Below, piece after piece: positions 1 through 11,533 of a stretch of 64,000 bases of DNA (the stretch's first letter is position 1; every line of letters starts with the position of its first letter). A program made the translations under genes and the position numbers. The stretch covers positions 124,459,485 to 124,523,484 of the forward strand of contig NC_089597.1 in assembly GCF_019320115.1 (NCBI RefSeq), given 5' to 3'. Source of the stretch: Miscanthus floridulus (Eukaryota; Streptophyta; Magnoliopsida; Poales; Poaceae). A model generated the notes under the pieces. It saw only the letters and a program-made list of their open reading frames with translations. It was not told the origin of the DNA and searched no databases.

Positions 1-231
1 AATTGCTAATTCTTCTACTACTATGCCAACTATTATTACTAATATTGCTGCCAATCCTGCTACTACTACCATCGCTGTTGTAATCACTCTACTGCCTCCC
101 CGTCGTCATTTTTTAATTTTAGAATTGTTTGTCTCATGAGTTTTGTTCCGTGTTTTTTTACTGAAATGTGAGTCGATTTTAATTTAATGTGATTACTGAC
201 TAGTGTCTTTCTTGATGATCTGTATTTTCAG

Positions 232-325
232 TCAGCCAAAGACATCAGAGTCCAGAGCTGCTCCCAAAACTGGCGTGCTGCAGTTTGGTGATGCAGACAA
301 GCATGGCATAGTGATTGCTAGATGA
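232..325 (+). CDS. Terminal exon of an unidentified gene (5' part outside window)
   Basis: A pyrimidine-rich stretch ending in TATTTTCAG is followed by about 30 open codons ending in TGA at 323-325. The peptide ends LQFGDADKHGIVIAR. This looks like an acceptor site and the last coding exon of a gene that enters from the left, with 1-231 being its last intron. The exon is too short to assign a family, and I do not recognise the peptide. The coding reading is inferred from the acceptor, the frame and the ordinary codon use. A chance open frame is possible. Confidence 0.35.
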
Positions 326-1525
326 GTTCTTCTGTACAAGCCGGCACACCGTAGATGCATGCATCTCAGAAGATCGAAGAAACTAGCTAGCATGTTCATT
401 TTTCATTGTTAACTTGTAAACGTGCAGAAGAATATTGTAAACTAGCTAGCATGTTCAGTACTACCCAAGATTTACTACTAATGATTCATGGTTTAAAGAA
501 TACTTCTGAATTTGTACCGCATGTTTCTGTAGAGTGCTATTTTTAATCCTATGATTTTACGGCCAGACCAAGTGGTTTCATACTATTTGAGCATCTGCCG
601 AAAGGATTATTACAAGTTCCATTGTTTACTGCCAAGAAGTCATTAACTTGCTTAATTATCGGCTTTTATTTACGGCTAATTGAAAGAAATCAAATAATTA
701 GCTTCCTTAACTATAGACATTTACGTTAATTGAGGAGAAAAAACTGCTCCTTGCGTATGCATCCATAGTTAGAAATAAACAAATCATTTAGTTCCTTAAT
801 TTTAGGCATTTACCTAATTTAGGAGAAAAATCTGCAGCTTCTTTCACGGTAGTAGATGCATGCAGACTTTTTACGGTGGCTGCCTGTCGTTGCGGCAGAG
901 GAGAGAGACTGTCAGGTTTTTTGTTTCCTTATTACGGTTAATCACGTGAAAGAAACAAGGAAACAAATCACTGGCTTCCTTAATCATTGGCATTTACGGT
1001 TCTGAGAATGGACTTGTTTGGTGATAAGGTGTGAGAGAAAAATATTATTCGTTGACTGAAAAAATACGGTTTACAAACCAAATAAGTCCAAATGAACAGA
1101 GCGTTTGCGTAGAGCTCTAAATAGGGTTGTCATCTCTCTCTCTATATATAAGATTCTAGGTCGTGGGTTGCATTCTATAATTTGGAACAAAGTGAGGACT
1201 AGTTTTACATGTCACACCAATAATTTGTACCATATTATTTTGTTTGAAATGATTGCACATATTTCTCACACAACAATAAAAAAAATATATACTTCCTCTA
1301 TTCTAAATTATAAAACATTAGTTTTTAAAATGCTAAAACGTCTTGTAATCTGGAATGACGAGAGTACATCTTCCACCTGCTAAAATCATTTAACTCGTTC
1401 GGCTCCACTCTCATTTAACTCGTTCGGCTCCACTCTTCGCTTGTTTCAGTTTGTTTCAGTTTATTCTGTCTCACAGAACACTATTGAATCATCCGAAATC
1501 AATCAAAACGGATCAGCATAAATAT
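326..1525. other. AT-rich intergenic stretch, no gene seen
   Basis: This lies between the putative upstream terminal exon and the 3' end of ATPase gene A. It is AT-rich and has a short Stowaway-like fragment around 1288-1320 (cttcctctattctaaatta). The bases CTTCCACCTGCT at about 1370 also occur just downstream of ATPase gene B (about 28845), so the A and B duplication includes some 3' flank. No coding exon is supported here. Confidence 0.6.
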
Positions 1526-4133
1526 TCAGCTTAGCTCCAAGAAGCGCCGGGCCATGGGATGCTTCGCCCTGGACAGCTCTGACGGCGCGAGCACCTCCAC
1601 GATCTCGCCGGCAACGAGGAGGCACACCAGGTCCGCGATGCGCTGGATCTGCTTCACGCTGTGGGAGACGATCACCGTGGTGAGCCCCCTCGCCTTCTTC
1701 AGCCGCACAACGGTGTCCTCGATGTTTTGTGTGGATATAGGGTCCAGTGCGCTCGTCGGCTCGTCCAACAGGAGAACCTGCATGCAACCAGTAACAGAGG
1801 TGATGATCGTAGCAGCAGGATGGTGAGGCGGCGCCATGGAGGATGGCAACGAAATGTAGATGTGTGAGTGAGTGCGTGTGCACCTCAGGGTCGTTGGCGA
1901 GGGTGCGTGCCAAGGCGACGCGCTGTGCCTGGCCGACGGACAGCTCGTTGGCAGGCTTGGAGGACAGGGCAGGGTCCAGGTCGGCCAGCCTCAGCAGGCT
2001 CTGCACCTCGTCTTCACTGAGTTTCTTGCCGCTCAGCTGTGGCCCGTAGCGCACGTTGTATGCCACAGTCCCTGGCATAGCACGTGCAGAAAACGTAGTA
2101 AGAATCAGAGCAACTCATTTCTTTGGCGTAAAAGCACTTCCTATGTTGCCCCGCTTTGCGCCATTTCTTCCTTACGGTTATCCGGAAATTTTTGCGGGAC
2201 GTTTTTTTTTTTGGTGAGGCATGTGAGAGTGATAAAACTTAATCCACGTATGTTGGAGTATGTTGGGTGGAATTTAAATTAAATTTCATCTCAACCTACT
2301 CCAACACACATGGATTAAGGTTGATACATGTGCATCGAGAAAAGCCTAACTTATGTGAAGAACAGTTCAAATGACATTAGCAGGTGGCGCCATTGCGCAA
2401 GAGTATGTTTTCCTGTGAAGTCCTTATCAAATTGCTCCGATTCTAGAGTTGACAAAATGCTTAGTGTACTACTCATTATGACAAATGACGGTAAAGCCCA
2501 ACTAAATGTCAAAATGGGCATCAAGCCTTGCTTGTCAACATAGTTTGCAACAATTTTAGTATCTTCTCCCTCCGTTCCAAATTTGTAAGCTGTTTTGGCT
2601 TTTTTTAGTATAATGGTTTTTACTATGTGTCTGTTCCTCTCTGCACCGCTCTGCTCTTTCGAGAAATTCATTATGGGAATTCTCGGGAGTCTTAATTAAA
2701 TAGTAAGCGTAGAAGCTTATATTCAAAGCTACGTAACATACTACGTCAAAGCCACATCACTCCTGAATTATGCAAGTATGTTTTACCCTGTCAAAACCGT
2801 CCTTTAGCTAACGATGCCAAACCTAGAAATCTGGGGTACGACTTGGTTTGTACCACTCGGAGGATGATAAAATCAGGTTATTTGTCCAATTTACAAACTA
2901 CAACTTGCATTGTGATGTCATATGGGTTCTCACTTCTCAGTACACTTGACATGATGAAAGCTCGTTGAAAAATATAAGCGGAACGAATAGGATTTCTTGC
3001 TTCGAAGATGGCAATGGCGGACAATTTAGTTTTTTCTTCATCTTTGACTATTGACACCTAAAAAACTATAATTGGATTGACTACACGTCTACACAAGATC
3101 CATATCATTAAGTTTATTGATAGTACATTTTCATAGTACGTAACCATTTTCGTTTAAATAATATAGCTTGACATTTGACAAAGATTAAGAAAAGGTAAAC
3201 TTAAGACAAAATTTGACGGACTTGAATTTAGTCTTAGAGAAAGCATGAGCCGTGAGCTCTAGCCTCTGAGCGCATGATCCCAATAAGGGCTAATTTGGAA
3301 ACTCAAATCTCCTTGGGATACCTGACTTTTTTCAAGGTGAGAAATTCATGTGGAAAAATAATTTGAATAGTTATTTTTTTGCGAGGAATTTGAATAATTA
3401 TTTAGTTCTTCGTGGAGGGGTTTTCATCCATGGGTGTACTGCACATTTTTTTCCCCAATTTCATTCATGAAAAGATGCTCTCAAGTCATCGGTTGCGGTA
3501 GCTCTTGCACAATTAATCATAAGCAGACAAGGTCCACGAGTTCGTGCACTTCGTCTTGGACTTGGTTGCAGACGAGGCGGTTTGGCAGAGAAAGAACAAG
3601 AGTCCGTACGTCTAGACTCTAGCTTAGCGTGTACTGGCACAGGAACAGGAGCACGCGTACGTACCTTCGAACATGGCGGGTTGCTGGAAAAGCGTGCCGA
3701 CCTTGCGGCGGAGCGCGCGGACGTCGAGGCCGCAGACGTCGGCGCCGTCGAGGAACACGGCGCCGGGCGCGGGCTCCCAGAGGCGGTTGAGCGCGCGGAG
3801 CAGCGTGGACTTGCCGCTGCCGCTGGGCCCGATGACGCCCATGACGACCCCGCGCGGCACGTCCAGGTGGACGCCCCGGAGGATCTCCTCGCCGGTCGAC
3901 GCCGCACGCTTCCTCAGCCCCCGCACCCGTATCTTGGGCGGCGCGCTACCGCCGTCGCCGGCGAGGTAACTGTCCGAGTCCGCCACATCGAGCAGGAGCT
4001 CCCTAGCTTCGTCGTCTTCTTGTTCGTCGAACACGCGAGCCGCCCTCCCTGCGCTGTCATCGTCGCTGCAGATGGTAAGCTCGACGTGCTGGTTCGGTTT
4101 GGGTGGTTGCTGACCTGAAGCTGATGAGGCCAT
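1526..4133 (-). CDS. STAR1: STAR1-like ABC transporter ATPase subunit, copy A
   Basis: This is a half-transporter ATP-binding subunit. By homology it pairs with a STAR2/ALS3 membrane subunit at an internal or vesicle membrane, in the complex linked to aluminium tolerance. Three exons read in frame across canonical splice sites: 4133-3665 (donor GTACGT), 2071-1884 (donor GTGCAC) and 1777-1526 (TGA stop). The product is 302 aa. Residues 1-65 are an acidic low-complexity leader. Walker A (GPSGSGKS) is at 102-109, the Q-loop Gln at about 150, the signature LSVGQ at 200-204, Walker B (VLLLDEP) at 220-226 and the H-loop His at 258. All catalytic motifs are present and there are no membrane segments, as expected for a separate NBD. 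Intron 1 is about 1.6 kb. The start codon sits in the same context as copy B. A LINE lies about 0.4 kb upstream. Membrane-subunit copies 1 and 2 lie divergently beyond the inserted elements. Confidence 0.9.
2072..3664 (-). other. Intron 1 of ATPase copy A
   Basis: This 1.6-kb intron is AT-rich and contains no further exon. Around 2560-2640 it has a Stowaway-like fragment (ctccctccgttccaaattt). It shares scattered similarity with intron 1 of copy B, for example acatactacgtcaaagccac near 2737 and 29753, which shows that A and B descend from one duplicated gene. Confidence 0.75.
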
Positions 4134-4547
4134 TGGATGGAGTGGAGATTTCAGAGGAAAGAGACAGAGTGAAGAAGAAATAAAATGAGCTAATGTTAGC
4201 CGGCGAGGCGGCTGCCGGCCGGACTTGGGGATGAAGTACAGGGGAAGGTGCGTTGGCGATAGCCAGAATACAAATAGAGTAGTTCACTCGATAGATCTCC
4301 ACGACTCCTTCTCCTCTTATCTCACTCCGACTTGGGCCTCTCATTACATGACACGCAGGCCCATTCCGGCCCGGACAACTTCACGTTGCGTGCTCTCTTC
4401 CTCTTAGGGCCTTGGAGCTGCCGATGGATGACAGCTAATGTGCAGTTGCTTTGGTGCTGCCCCCGTGCTCTTTATCAGGATTGTTTGTGCTCGACTGGAA
4501 TTGATTACTGAAAGACCAGGGATATTTTGCCCAGCTTTGCTGGTGCA

Positions 4548-7026
4548 TGTGGGATTGGCTGACCCAACCGAAGTGCAGAGATGGCATGGGCTTTAGGGAT
4601 CTCAGGTCCTTTAATTTGGTAATGCTAGGGAAGCAAGGTTGGCGTCTCATTACAAGACCTGAATCCCTTTGTGCAAGGGTCCTAAAAGGGAGGTATTTTC
4701 AAGATTCAGACTTCATGAGAGCGACTAGACGAAAACGTGCTAGCTGCACTTGGCGCGCAATCCTGGCAGGAAGAGAGCCGCTCGACAAAGGTCTGGTTCT
4801 AAGAATTGTAAATGGGCATGATACTGCTATTTGGGGTGATAGATGGATTTCAAAACACTTCGATGCGAGACCAATCACTCCCAGAGAAGGCAGAGATGTC
4901 GAGCAAGTTTTTCAGACTTGCTGTGTAACGCTGGACAGTCGAAGCTAAAGCAAATAGGTGGGGGGTGCACAACTTCATCATTAATATTGTGACCCATATG
5001 ATGTTCAAACAAATAGCATAACTAGTTCGCAATTTTTAACATCAAAGTTTCAACTTCCAGAAATGGCAATGTGATTTTTGTCAAAATAATAGCAAGGGGC
5101 AAGGGTAATAACACTCACCAATTTTAACAAAATAAAGACGGCATTCATTGCTGTAGTATAGTGATTGAAAGAATGCCAAAAATGATGAACAAAAGATATC
5201 TCATATGAAAAAGCCAAAGGGCATTTCAACACTCACCAGCAGCAGCAGCAGCAGGATGAACTTGAGGATAAAGAAAAACACTCACCAGCAGCAGCAGGAG
5301 TCTGCGATGGCCCATGGAAGGGACAGGGACAGCCGGCAGGGGGCGGCCAGGAGGACCGCGGACAGGGACAGCATGCAGTCAGGGAGCGGGTGGCCACGGG
5401 CCACTGGCTAGGCGGCCAACGAGTCAGACGCTCGGCTCGGTGCGGAGTGGACGGCGGCGCCAGGACGGCAGTCGGCTGCAGGGGCAAGCGGTGCGGCATG
5501 ACAGGTGTCCGCAGCCGCAGCGGCTCGGACTCGCCGGTCGCGAGGCAGGCGAGGGCGCAAGGCGTCGCGCGGTACTGCGGAAGGAACCGCGAGTCCGCCC
5601 CCTGGGCGTGCGACACTTCAGCTGGAAGCCTGAGCCTGGAAGGAAGTGGCGTAGTGGGCTTCTTGGGCCATGGGGGGTGCCTCGTCTTGGGCCGTGAGGG
5701 GTGCCCATAGGGCCGAGTTTTCCTAATCCTTCCGAATTTTTGAATTGGAGGGGGGTGCGTGGGCACCCACGGCTCCATACTGGGCTTCGCCCCAGGACAG
5801 TGGGATGAAGGTAAAATACGGGCTCAGTTTTTCCCAATAGATGCTAAAGCTATCCTTCGTCAGCCTTTGGGGAGAGGAGACCATGATTTTTGGGCGTGGG
5901 ATCAGGAGAGACATGGCTGCTACTCGGTGAAATCGGCGTATAAGCTTCTGTTTAACAGCAAGAATGAAGGAGTGCACAATCAGCAGCAGAGTTGTTCTTC
6001 TGATCGGCTCTGGAAAATTCTCTGGAAACTAGAAGTTCCTCCAAAAGTGAGAGTGTTTTGGTGGAGAGTGCTCCACGAATTTTTACCGGCAAAACAAATT
6101 TTGTGGAGACGACACATTGAACCTGTAGCTTTTTGTGAAGTTTGTGGAGATCCTGAAGAATCTATAAGACATGCTCTTGTTGACTGTACTGTGGCAAGAG
6201 AGTTCTGGAAACATATAAGGGTGGCTACAGGGACGAAGCTCCCGAGATTGTACTCAGTGGCCTGGACAGCTGATCTGTTGCTGGGAGTTTGCTCAAAGCG
6301 TGATCGTGCAATCCTACTATGCGGGATGTGGTCTTTGTGGATGATGAGAAATAAACGAAGACATGGAGAGCAGGCGTGCAGTTTGTATCAGGCGGTCACT
6401 TGGGCGCGGGATACGGCTTTCGATCAGTGGACCCTGGCACACCCGGACTGTCAACCGGAAAACAGCCGGGGATTGCAAAGGGCCAAAGGTGGTGGTCACC
6501 AAACCAGGGGTGGACCAAGATCAACGTCGACGCCGCCTTCTATGCAGCGACGAGCAGTGGGGCAGCTGCTGCAGCCTGCCACGATCACCAGGGAAGTTTT
6601 CTGAAGGCGCATGGGCGTTGGTATGACAGAGTGCTAGACGCCGGGATGATGGAGGCGCTTGCTCGCAGAGATGCGCTGTTTGTGGCGAGACAGGCTAGGC
6701 TGCAAAAAAGTTTATCTAGAAACGGACTGTTTGGAGCTTGTGCAGTTATGGAAGAAGATCGATTTCCAACGATCTCCTGTTGGGTCGGTTCTAACGGAAA
6801 TCAAAGAATTGTCGCTTGCTTTTAGTTATTTTATTTTCAATTTCATTGGTAGAGATTGTAATAGGGTTGCTCATGAACTTGCTAAACAGATCACGTATAC
6901 AAATAGGTCGGAGGTGTGGCATGAAACGCCGGCTTGTTTACGTGTTCTGATCTTGTACGAGGCTTCGGCCGTTTTGATATGAATGAAAGGCAACCCAAGT
7001 CTCAAAAAAAAAAAAAAAAAAAAAAA
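4548..7026 (+). mobile_element. 5'-truncated L1-type LINE with poly(A) tail
   Basis: The 4547-4948 frame contains the region just after a LINE reverse transcriptase (GFRDLRSFNLVMLGKQGWRL). The 5806-6604 frame contains a zf-RVT domain (PPKVRVFWWRVLHEFLPAKQ, then a C-x2-C...H...C pattern). Frames between about 6510 and 6960 carry a broken RNase H-like domain (WTKINVDAAF; GRDCNRVAHELAKQ). A 25-base A tract ends at 7026. A 15-bp direct repeat with one mismatch flanks the element (CTTTGCTGGTGCATG at 4535, CTTTGCTGGTGCGTG at 7027), which fits a target-site duplication. The locus upstream of ATPase B carries the corresponding sequence without an insertion. The LINE is 5'-truncated, frameshifted and itself interrupted at 4940. 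Confidence 0.85.
4940..5801. mobile_element. Insertion inside the LINE with GGACAGT direct repeat
   Basis: The LINE protein breaks after about residue 130 of its first block and resumes at GQWDEGK. The 0.86 kb between is flanked by GGACAGT at 4933-4939 and 5795-5801. It holds a (CAG)n run near 5238 and a GC-rich half at 5310-5700. Its outer ends share only a short inverted match (CGAAGC/GCTTCG). It is a nested insertion of undetermined family, possibly a non-autonomous DNA element. No gene is supported inside it. Confidence 0.55.
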
Positions 7027-7084
7027 CTTTGCTGGTGCGTGATGCGTAACTTTAGCACCGTAGAGACTAGCGGAGCAAGACGGT

Positions 7085-8520
7085 TTTATGAGCCCGGACG
7101 ATTCTCATTATGCAAAAATATTTAGCTATAAAATTACAGAATTCTACTTGGATCTTAAGAAAAAAATCCTTTTAAACTTTGGCGAGGAGCCGGCCGACAG
7201 CCCGGGTGGCCGGGCGGTGGCTCCGCCAGTGCTAGAGAGTCTTCTGTTTCACCACCCCTGTATGGCGAGGCGTAAGGGGCCACGTTGACCACATGCATCT
7301 CCGAAATCCACCGTATCCGCTCCCAGCCGGGATATGCGTGCGACCGAGCGAGGAGGTGGCGTCAGCGAGACCTACCCTGTGGGGGAAAAAATTGACGAGG
7401 ATCATCCTTACCAGGACACTATGCGGATTGTGCAGCTGATAGGTGGACCACCATACTATTTTAGGCACGATAATAATATGATTAAGACGCCCGGATGGAT
7501 GGACGCCTCACCGCTCACTCCCGCAGCGCTCGTGGCCCTCCCCATTCTTATCCCTTCGTGTCCCGTCCCACACCCGACAACGCGGCCACCGCTGCTTTCC
7601 TGGCCGTCGGCAGCTCCTTCCCCCACCCCTGGCGTCCTTCTCCCCCACCCCGGCGGCTCCTTCTCCCACCCCGGCGTCCTCCTCCCCTACCCTAGCGGCA
7701 CCCCTCCCCCACCCCGACGTCCTCATCCACTGGGAGCGTCTAACGCCCGCAGATCCGGTGGCTCTCTCCTCCACTCCGGCGAGATCCAAGCAAGCGGCTC
7801 ACCCTCCCCTACCCCGGCCAGCGGCGCCCTCCCCAGATCCGGCAGCGTCTCCTCTCCCTCGGCCGACGGTGGGCATGGTGGGCGTGCGGGTGCGCACCAT
7901 CCAGCGAGCCTGCGCCACCGCAGTTGCCCACCAGATAGGTCATGGCCGTGCGGCGATGCTGTGTTTTTGGACGCTTTTCAGACATGTTGCAAGCCCATGT
8001 TTCAAGTGTTTCAATTGTTTCATATGTATGTTTCAATTGTTCCATGCGGATGTTACAAAAGTAGATCGAGATGTTGCATATCTTACAATGATTGTACACG
8101 TATGTTGCAAGCGTCTATCCTCAATATTTCATCAGTTTTTTGTACACGTATGTTGCAAGTATTTCAGACGCATGTCTCAAGTGTTTCATCTATCTTCTTT
8201 TGTGTGTTGCAAGCATTGTATCTGGATGTTTCAAAAGTGGACCGGGAATGTTGCACATGTTGCAATGGTGTTTTAACTGTATGTTTCATCTATTTTAGGC
8301 GTATGTTGCAAAGGTTTCATCTAGATGTTGCAAAAGTGGGTCGGGGTGTTGCACGGCGCGGCCGGTGGCTGTCGCTGTGCGGAGCGCGCGGTGGTCGTGG
8401 GGGCCTGCGACAGACGCGGGCGCGGGTGCTGGGCGGCGGGACACGGGACGTGAGGCAGGATGCGCGGCACAGGTGTCGGAGCCACGTTCAGACGCTAGGC
8501 GTACCGTTTCAAGCATGCAG
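7085..8520. mobile_element. Degenerate repeat with TTGCAACAT / GAAACACTTGAAACA-type units
   Basis: From 7500 to 7920 the sequence is C-rich with ccccaccccggcg-type runs. From 7975 to 8345 it is built from short units such as gttgcaa, gtttcaagtgtttca and gatgttgcaaaagtggg. The same two-part architecture in reverse orientation occurs in intron 2 of membrane copies 3 and 4 (36588-37350 and 47753-48515), so this is an interspersed repeat family rather than a gene. The long open frame at 7334-8527 is low complexity and is not treated as coding. The transposon superfamily is not determined. Confidence 0.5.
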
Positions 8521-9655
8521 ATGGTAAATCAGATACCTCATGGGCCACACGTCAGCCACATATCCCCACTGTGTTTCTGTAGGGACATCATCTACCATAC
8601 TAATGCACCGTTATTTTAATTGCTATAAACCCATCGCACAAAACATCTTCATTAAGATAGCCCCCCGTCCACCCACCTAAAAAACTGTACCCAGAAAAAT
8701 AATACCTTAGAAATGAACTCTCAGATTGCTTCTAAACCTTCTCTCTCCTTACTCAAATCAAACGGTCAGGATCACATGTGTCATCATCCTCATCACTCAT
8801 CGCTTGTCTCATCCCAAGCCCACCCCGCGCGCGACTCCCCCTCTCCCCCGATGCCTCGTCTTCCACACACGCGCGACTCACGGACTCCTCTGTTCTCCAC
8901 CACGGATGAACCCAGGGCGGGCATCCCTCCCCTGCCCCACGCGCCTCCGTGGCCCTCCCTCGCCGCTACCGATGTCGCGCCGCCCCGCCAAGTGCAGGGC
9001 ACTGGCGATCCTCTCCTCTACGGATTGCTCGTCGGAGCCACAGATCCCGCCAGCGGCCGCGGCCAAGATCAGCGGTCCCCACAGTCACCCAGGCCAGCCC
9101 ACTGGCAACTCAGGGCGTCCGCAGGCCCCGAGGCCAGCCACTGCCAACCAGTGCTGCTTCGACATCGCCAAGGGTACGCACCTAGTCCACCACTGCTCCT
9201 CCTCCTCCGCGGATCTCGATCAGTGCTCTTCATTCCTCCCTCTTTATTTAGCAGCCCAGCCGGCGGCTGGGCCTGCGGCCGGGCAAGGGCGTGCTCGGCG
9301 CAGCACACACCTGGTCAGGTGCACGTGGGAGCAGCAGCCGCTCAGACAGGGTGCACGGCCGGTGACGGCGCACGGGTGGCGGGCGGCAGGTGGAGGAGCG
9401 TAGCAAGAGGCAAGAGCTGCGACGACGTCGACATAGGCTTGGGCCAGCGCGCGGATACAATGGGCACGTGTGCCCAGCGTGGTGCCCAGACGCCGAGCTG
9501 CCGTATGACGACACCGACGACGAGGAGGAGGATGCCCCGCTGGCCCAAGACTCAGGTTGCGCGGGTTTGAAACCCTGGCCGCAAACACACATTTCTTGCA
9601 AGGTTTCAGACTTCTGGATTTTTTTGTGCTATTTTTTGTGCTATTTTTGGTCGCT
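8521..9655. other. Unassigned intergenic DNA
   Basis: This GC-rich stretch has open frames on both strands that look like composition artefacts. They have no recognisable domain and no matching frame structure elsewhere in the window. No gene is supported. The bases just after it start to match the upstream region of membrane copy 2. Confidence 0.5.
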
Positions 9656-9910
9656 CCTAAAATCGATTCTCTAGAAACGGCCGGCGAGTTGCTCTAAAAA
9701 CCGTTGATTTCCAGCGACGGATGGGTAACAACGGCCTATAAAGAGTCAGCAGCCGCGTAATTGCCTGTGCCGTAGTGTACGTTCATCAACCAATCTTGTT
9801 TTTGACTATAGGCGATGGTGATGATTTGAACTAGTGCTGGTTGACAACCCCCGCACATCGTCGCGGAAACGATAGGAGTGATGACACCCATGAACAGTCA
9901 CATTCACGAA
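9656..9910 (+). promoter_or_regulatory. Displaced distal promoter of membrane-subunit copy 1
   Basis: This segment aligns closely with 18262-18510, immediately upstream of membrane copy 2 (shared: tctagaaac..ggcgagttgct, cgttcatcaaccaatcttgt, gacaacccccgcacatcg, gataggagtgatgacaccca). In copy 2 it continues directly into the 5' leader. Here it stops at TTCACGAA (9903-9910), and the continuation reappears at 16531 as TTCATGAA. This piece is therefore the upstream region of copy 1, moved 6.6 kb away by an insertion. Promoter function is inferred from position only. Confidence 0.7.
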
Positions 9911-10428
9911 GGATCTGTCTATTTGAAACTTGGGTGATTTGACCCATTTGAACACTCAAGCAATTTGAGAGAACAAATCACACAAATGAGAAAAAAAAAC
10001 AAAATTTATGTGATTCAAGCCTAATGCTCACACGAGTAATCATACAACAGAAAACACACAAATAACTAAATAAAAAAAATCAAGTGAAACAAAGCTGAAT
10101 TTCACACGGATTACCAAAGACCACCATCCACCTTCACACACCACCACTACAAAAATAGAAACAAACAAATTTAAAATAAAAAATAAAAAACAAATAACAA
10201 AATCAAAAACCAAAAATTTTCTATGAAATGCAAAATCACAAAAAATTATGAGGAAACTACCTCGAACAAACATACCAAAAAACAAAAAATAAATACAAAA
10301 ATGAAAAGAAAATTAAAAAATGAACGGCACACTCATTGGCTTCTCAAGCTCTTCAGTCGACAAATAGGTCTTCAAATGAAGTATCATTTCAGTGTTCAAA
10401 CCTATCTCATGTAAACGATGCCCTCTAA

Positions 10429-10683
10429 GGGCCTCTTTGGCAGGGCTCCGGTGGCTCCGGCTTCCGCACCTGTCGGCCGCTCACGGGCCGATAGGTGCCA
10501 GGGGGAGCCAGAGCCGCGGAGCCCGAAAAACGAGCTTCTTCGACTCCGACGGTGTCTGTGAGAGAGGGAAGGAGGAGAGAGAAAAACGGCTCTGGTGAAT
10601 AGTAGCCCCCTGTCGGCCCGTGGGCAGCCGATAGGTGAACAAGGGCGGGAGCCGGAGCCGCCAGAGCCCTGCCAAAGAGGCCC
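10429..10683. mobile_element. Tourist-like MITE, TAA target duplication
   Basis: A 255-bp element with inverted ends (GGGCCTCTTTGGCAGGGCTC at the left, its near-perfect complement at the right) is bounded by TAA at 10426-10428 and 10684-10686. Ends and 3-bp target duplication fit the PIF/Harbinger-derived Tourist class. Confidence 0.85.
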
Positions 10684-11533
10684 TAAGAGAGGCTCTGAAC
10701 TCTGTCACCTGGGAGTGCTTCTCCCTCCTAACAGCATCATGGTGTTGAAATAAATAAATTGCCTGTTATAAAAAAAATGAAACAACAAGAAATTCTAGCA
10801 TAATTCTCACATGAAAATCAGAAGAAATCAAATCACACATAATCTGAGGGCATTGCCTAAGGCAAACAAATAAAACAAAACAAAAATCCATTAAAACTAT
10901 GATCCAATAATGAGCCTAATAAACCTTTTGCCTTAGTACTAGTTACATCAATAATACTAAGAAATTACACCTGATAAACCACTATAAGTACAACTGAACT
11001 CTAGTGTAAGAACAAAATGAATCCATACTAACATGATAGTAAATTAATTCAAAATAAAACTGAAAGACTAATATCAGAATCAAGCAGTACCTCAGATACA
11101 AAATAGGAAGATTTATATGGAGAGAGTGCGGGACAAGAAATTACAAACAAATATATGGTGGAAGATTTAAAAAAATACCTAAAACAGGAGGCCCATATTT
11201 TCAGAACCTACGAGGCCTCATACCAAATGTAAAGCATTCTCTATGTCATCAAACAAGATAAAAAAATTAAAACAAATCAAAGAATACAACACACAAAGGA
11301 AACATAAATACAAAACTCACCAACAAATTATAGTAGCAATCAGATAGCGGCAACGCCAAACATACAACACCTCCATCGAAAGCAGGCTCTATCTCCACAC
11401 AGAAGAGAAGAAAGATGCTCTATCTCCACACAGAAAAGAAGAAAGAGCACAGAAATAAGGAAAAACAATTAGAATGACTACAATAATGACTGTATGTATA
11501 AAATCTCAAAAGAAACTGAGAAGGAATACTCAC

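Noticed and set aside
1503..2078. Long minus-strand frame through exons 2 and 3 of ATPase A
   Set aside because: It reads through the intron at 1778-1883 and leaves the ATPase frame. The spliced model restores Walker B and the H-loop and matches copy B.
7334..8527. 397-codon plus-strand open frame
   Set aside because: Low-complexity Pro/Ser/Thr translation of C-rich repeats followed by Phe/Cys-rich repeats. The DNA belongs to an interspersed repeat family and has no domain.
8713..9570. 285-codon plus-strand open frame
   Set aside because: Pro/Ser/Arg-rich translation in GC-rich DNA, with equally long frames on the other strand and no recognisable domain.
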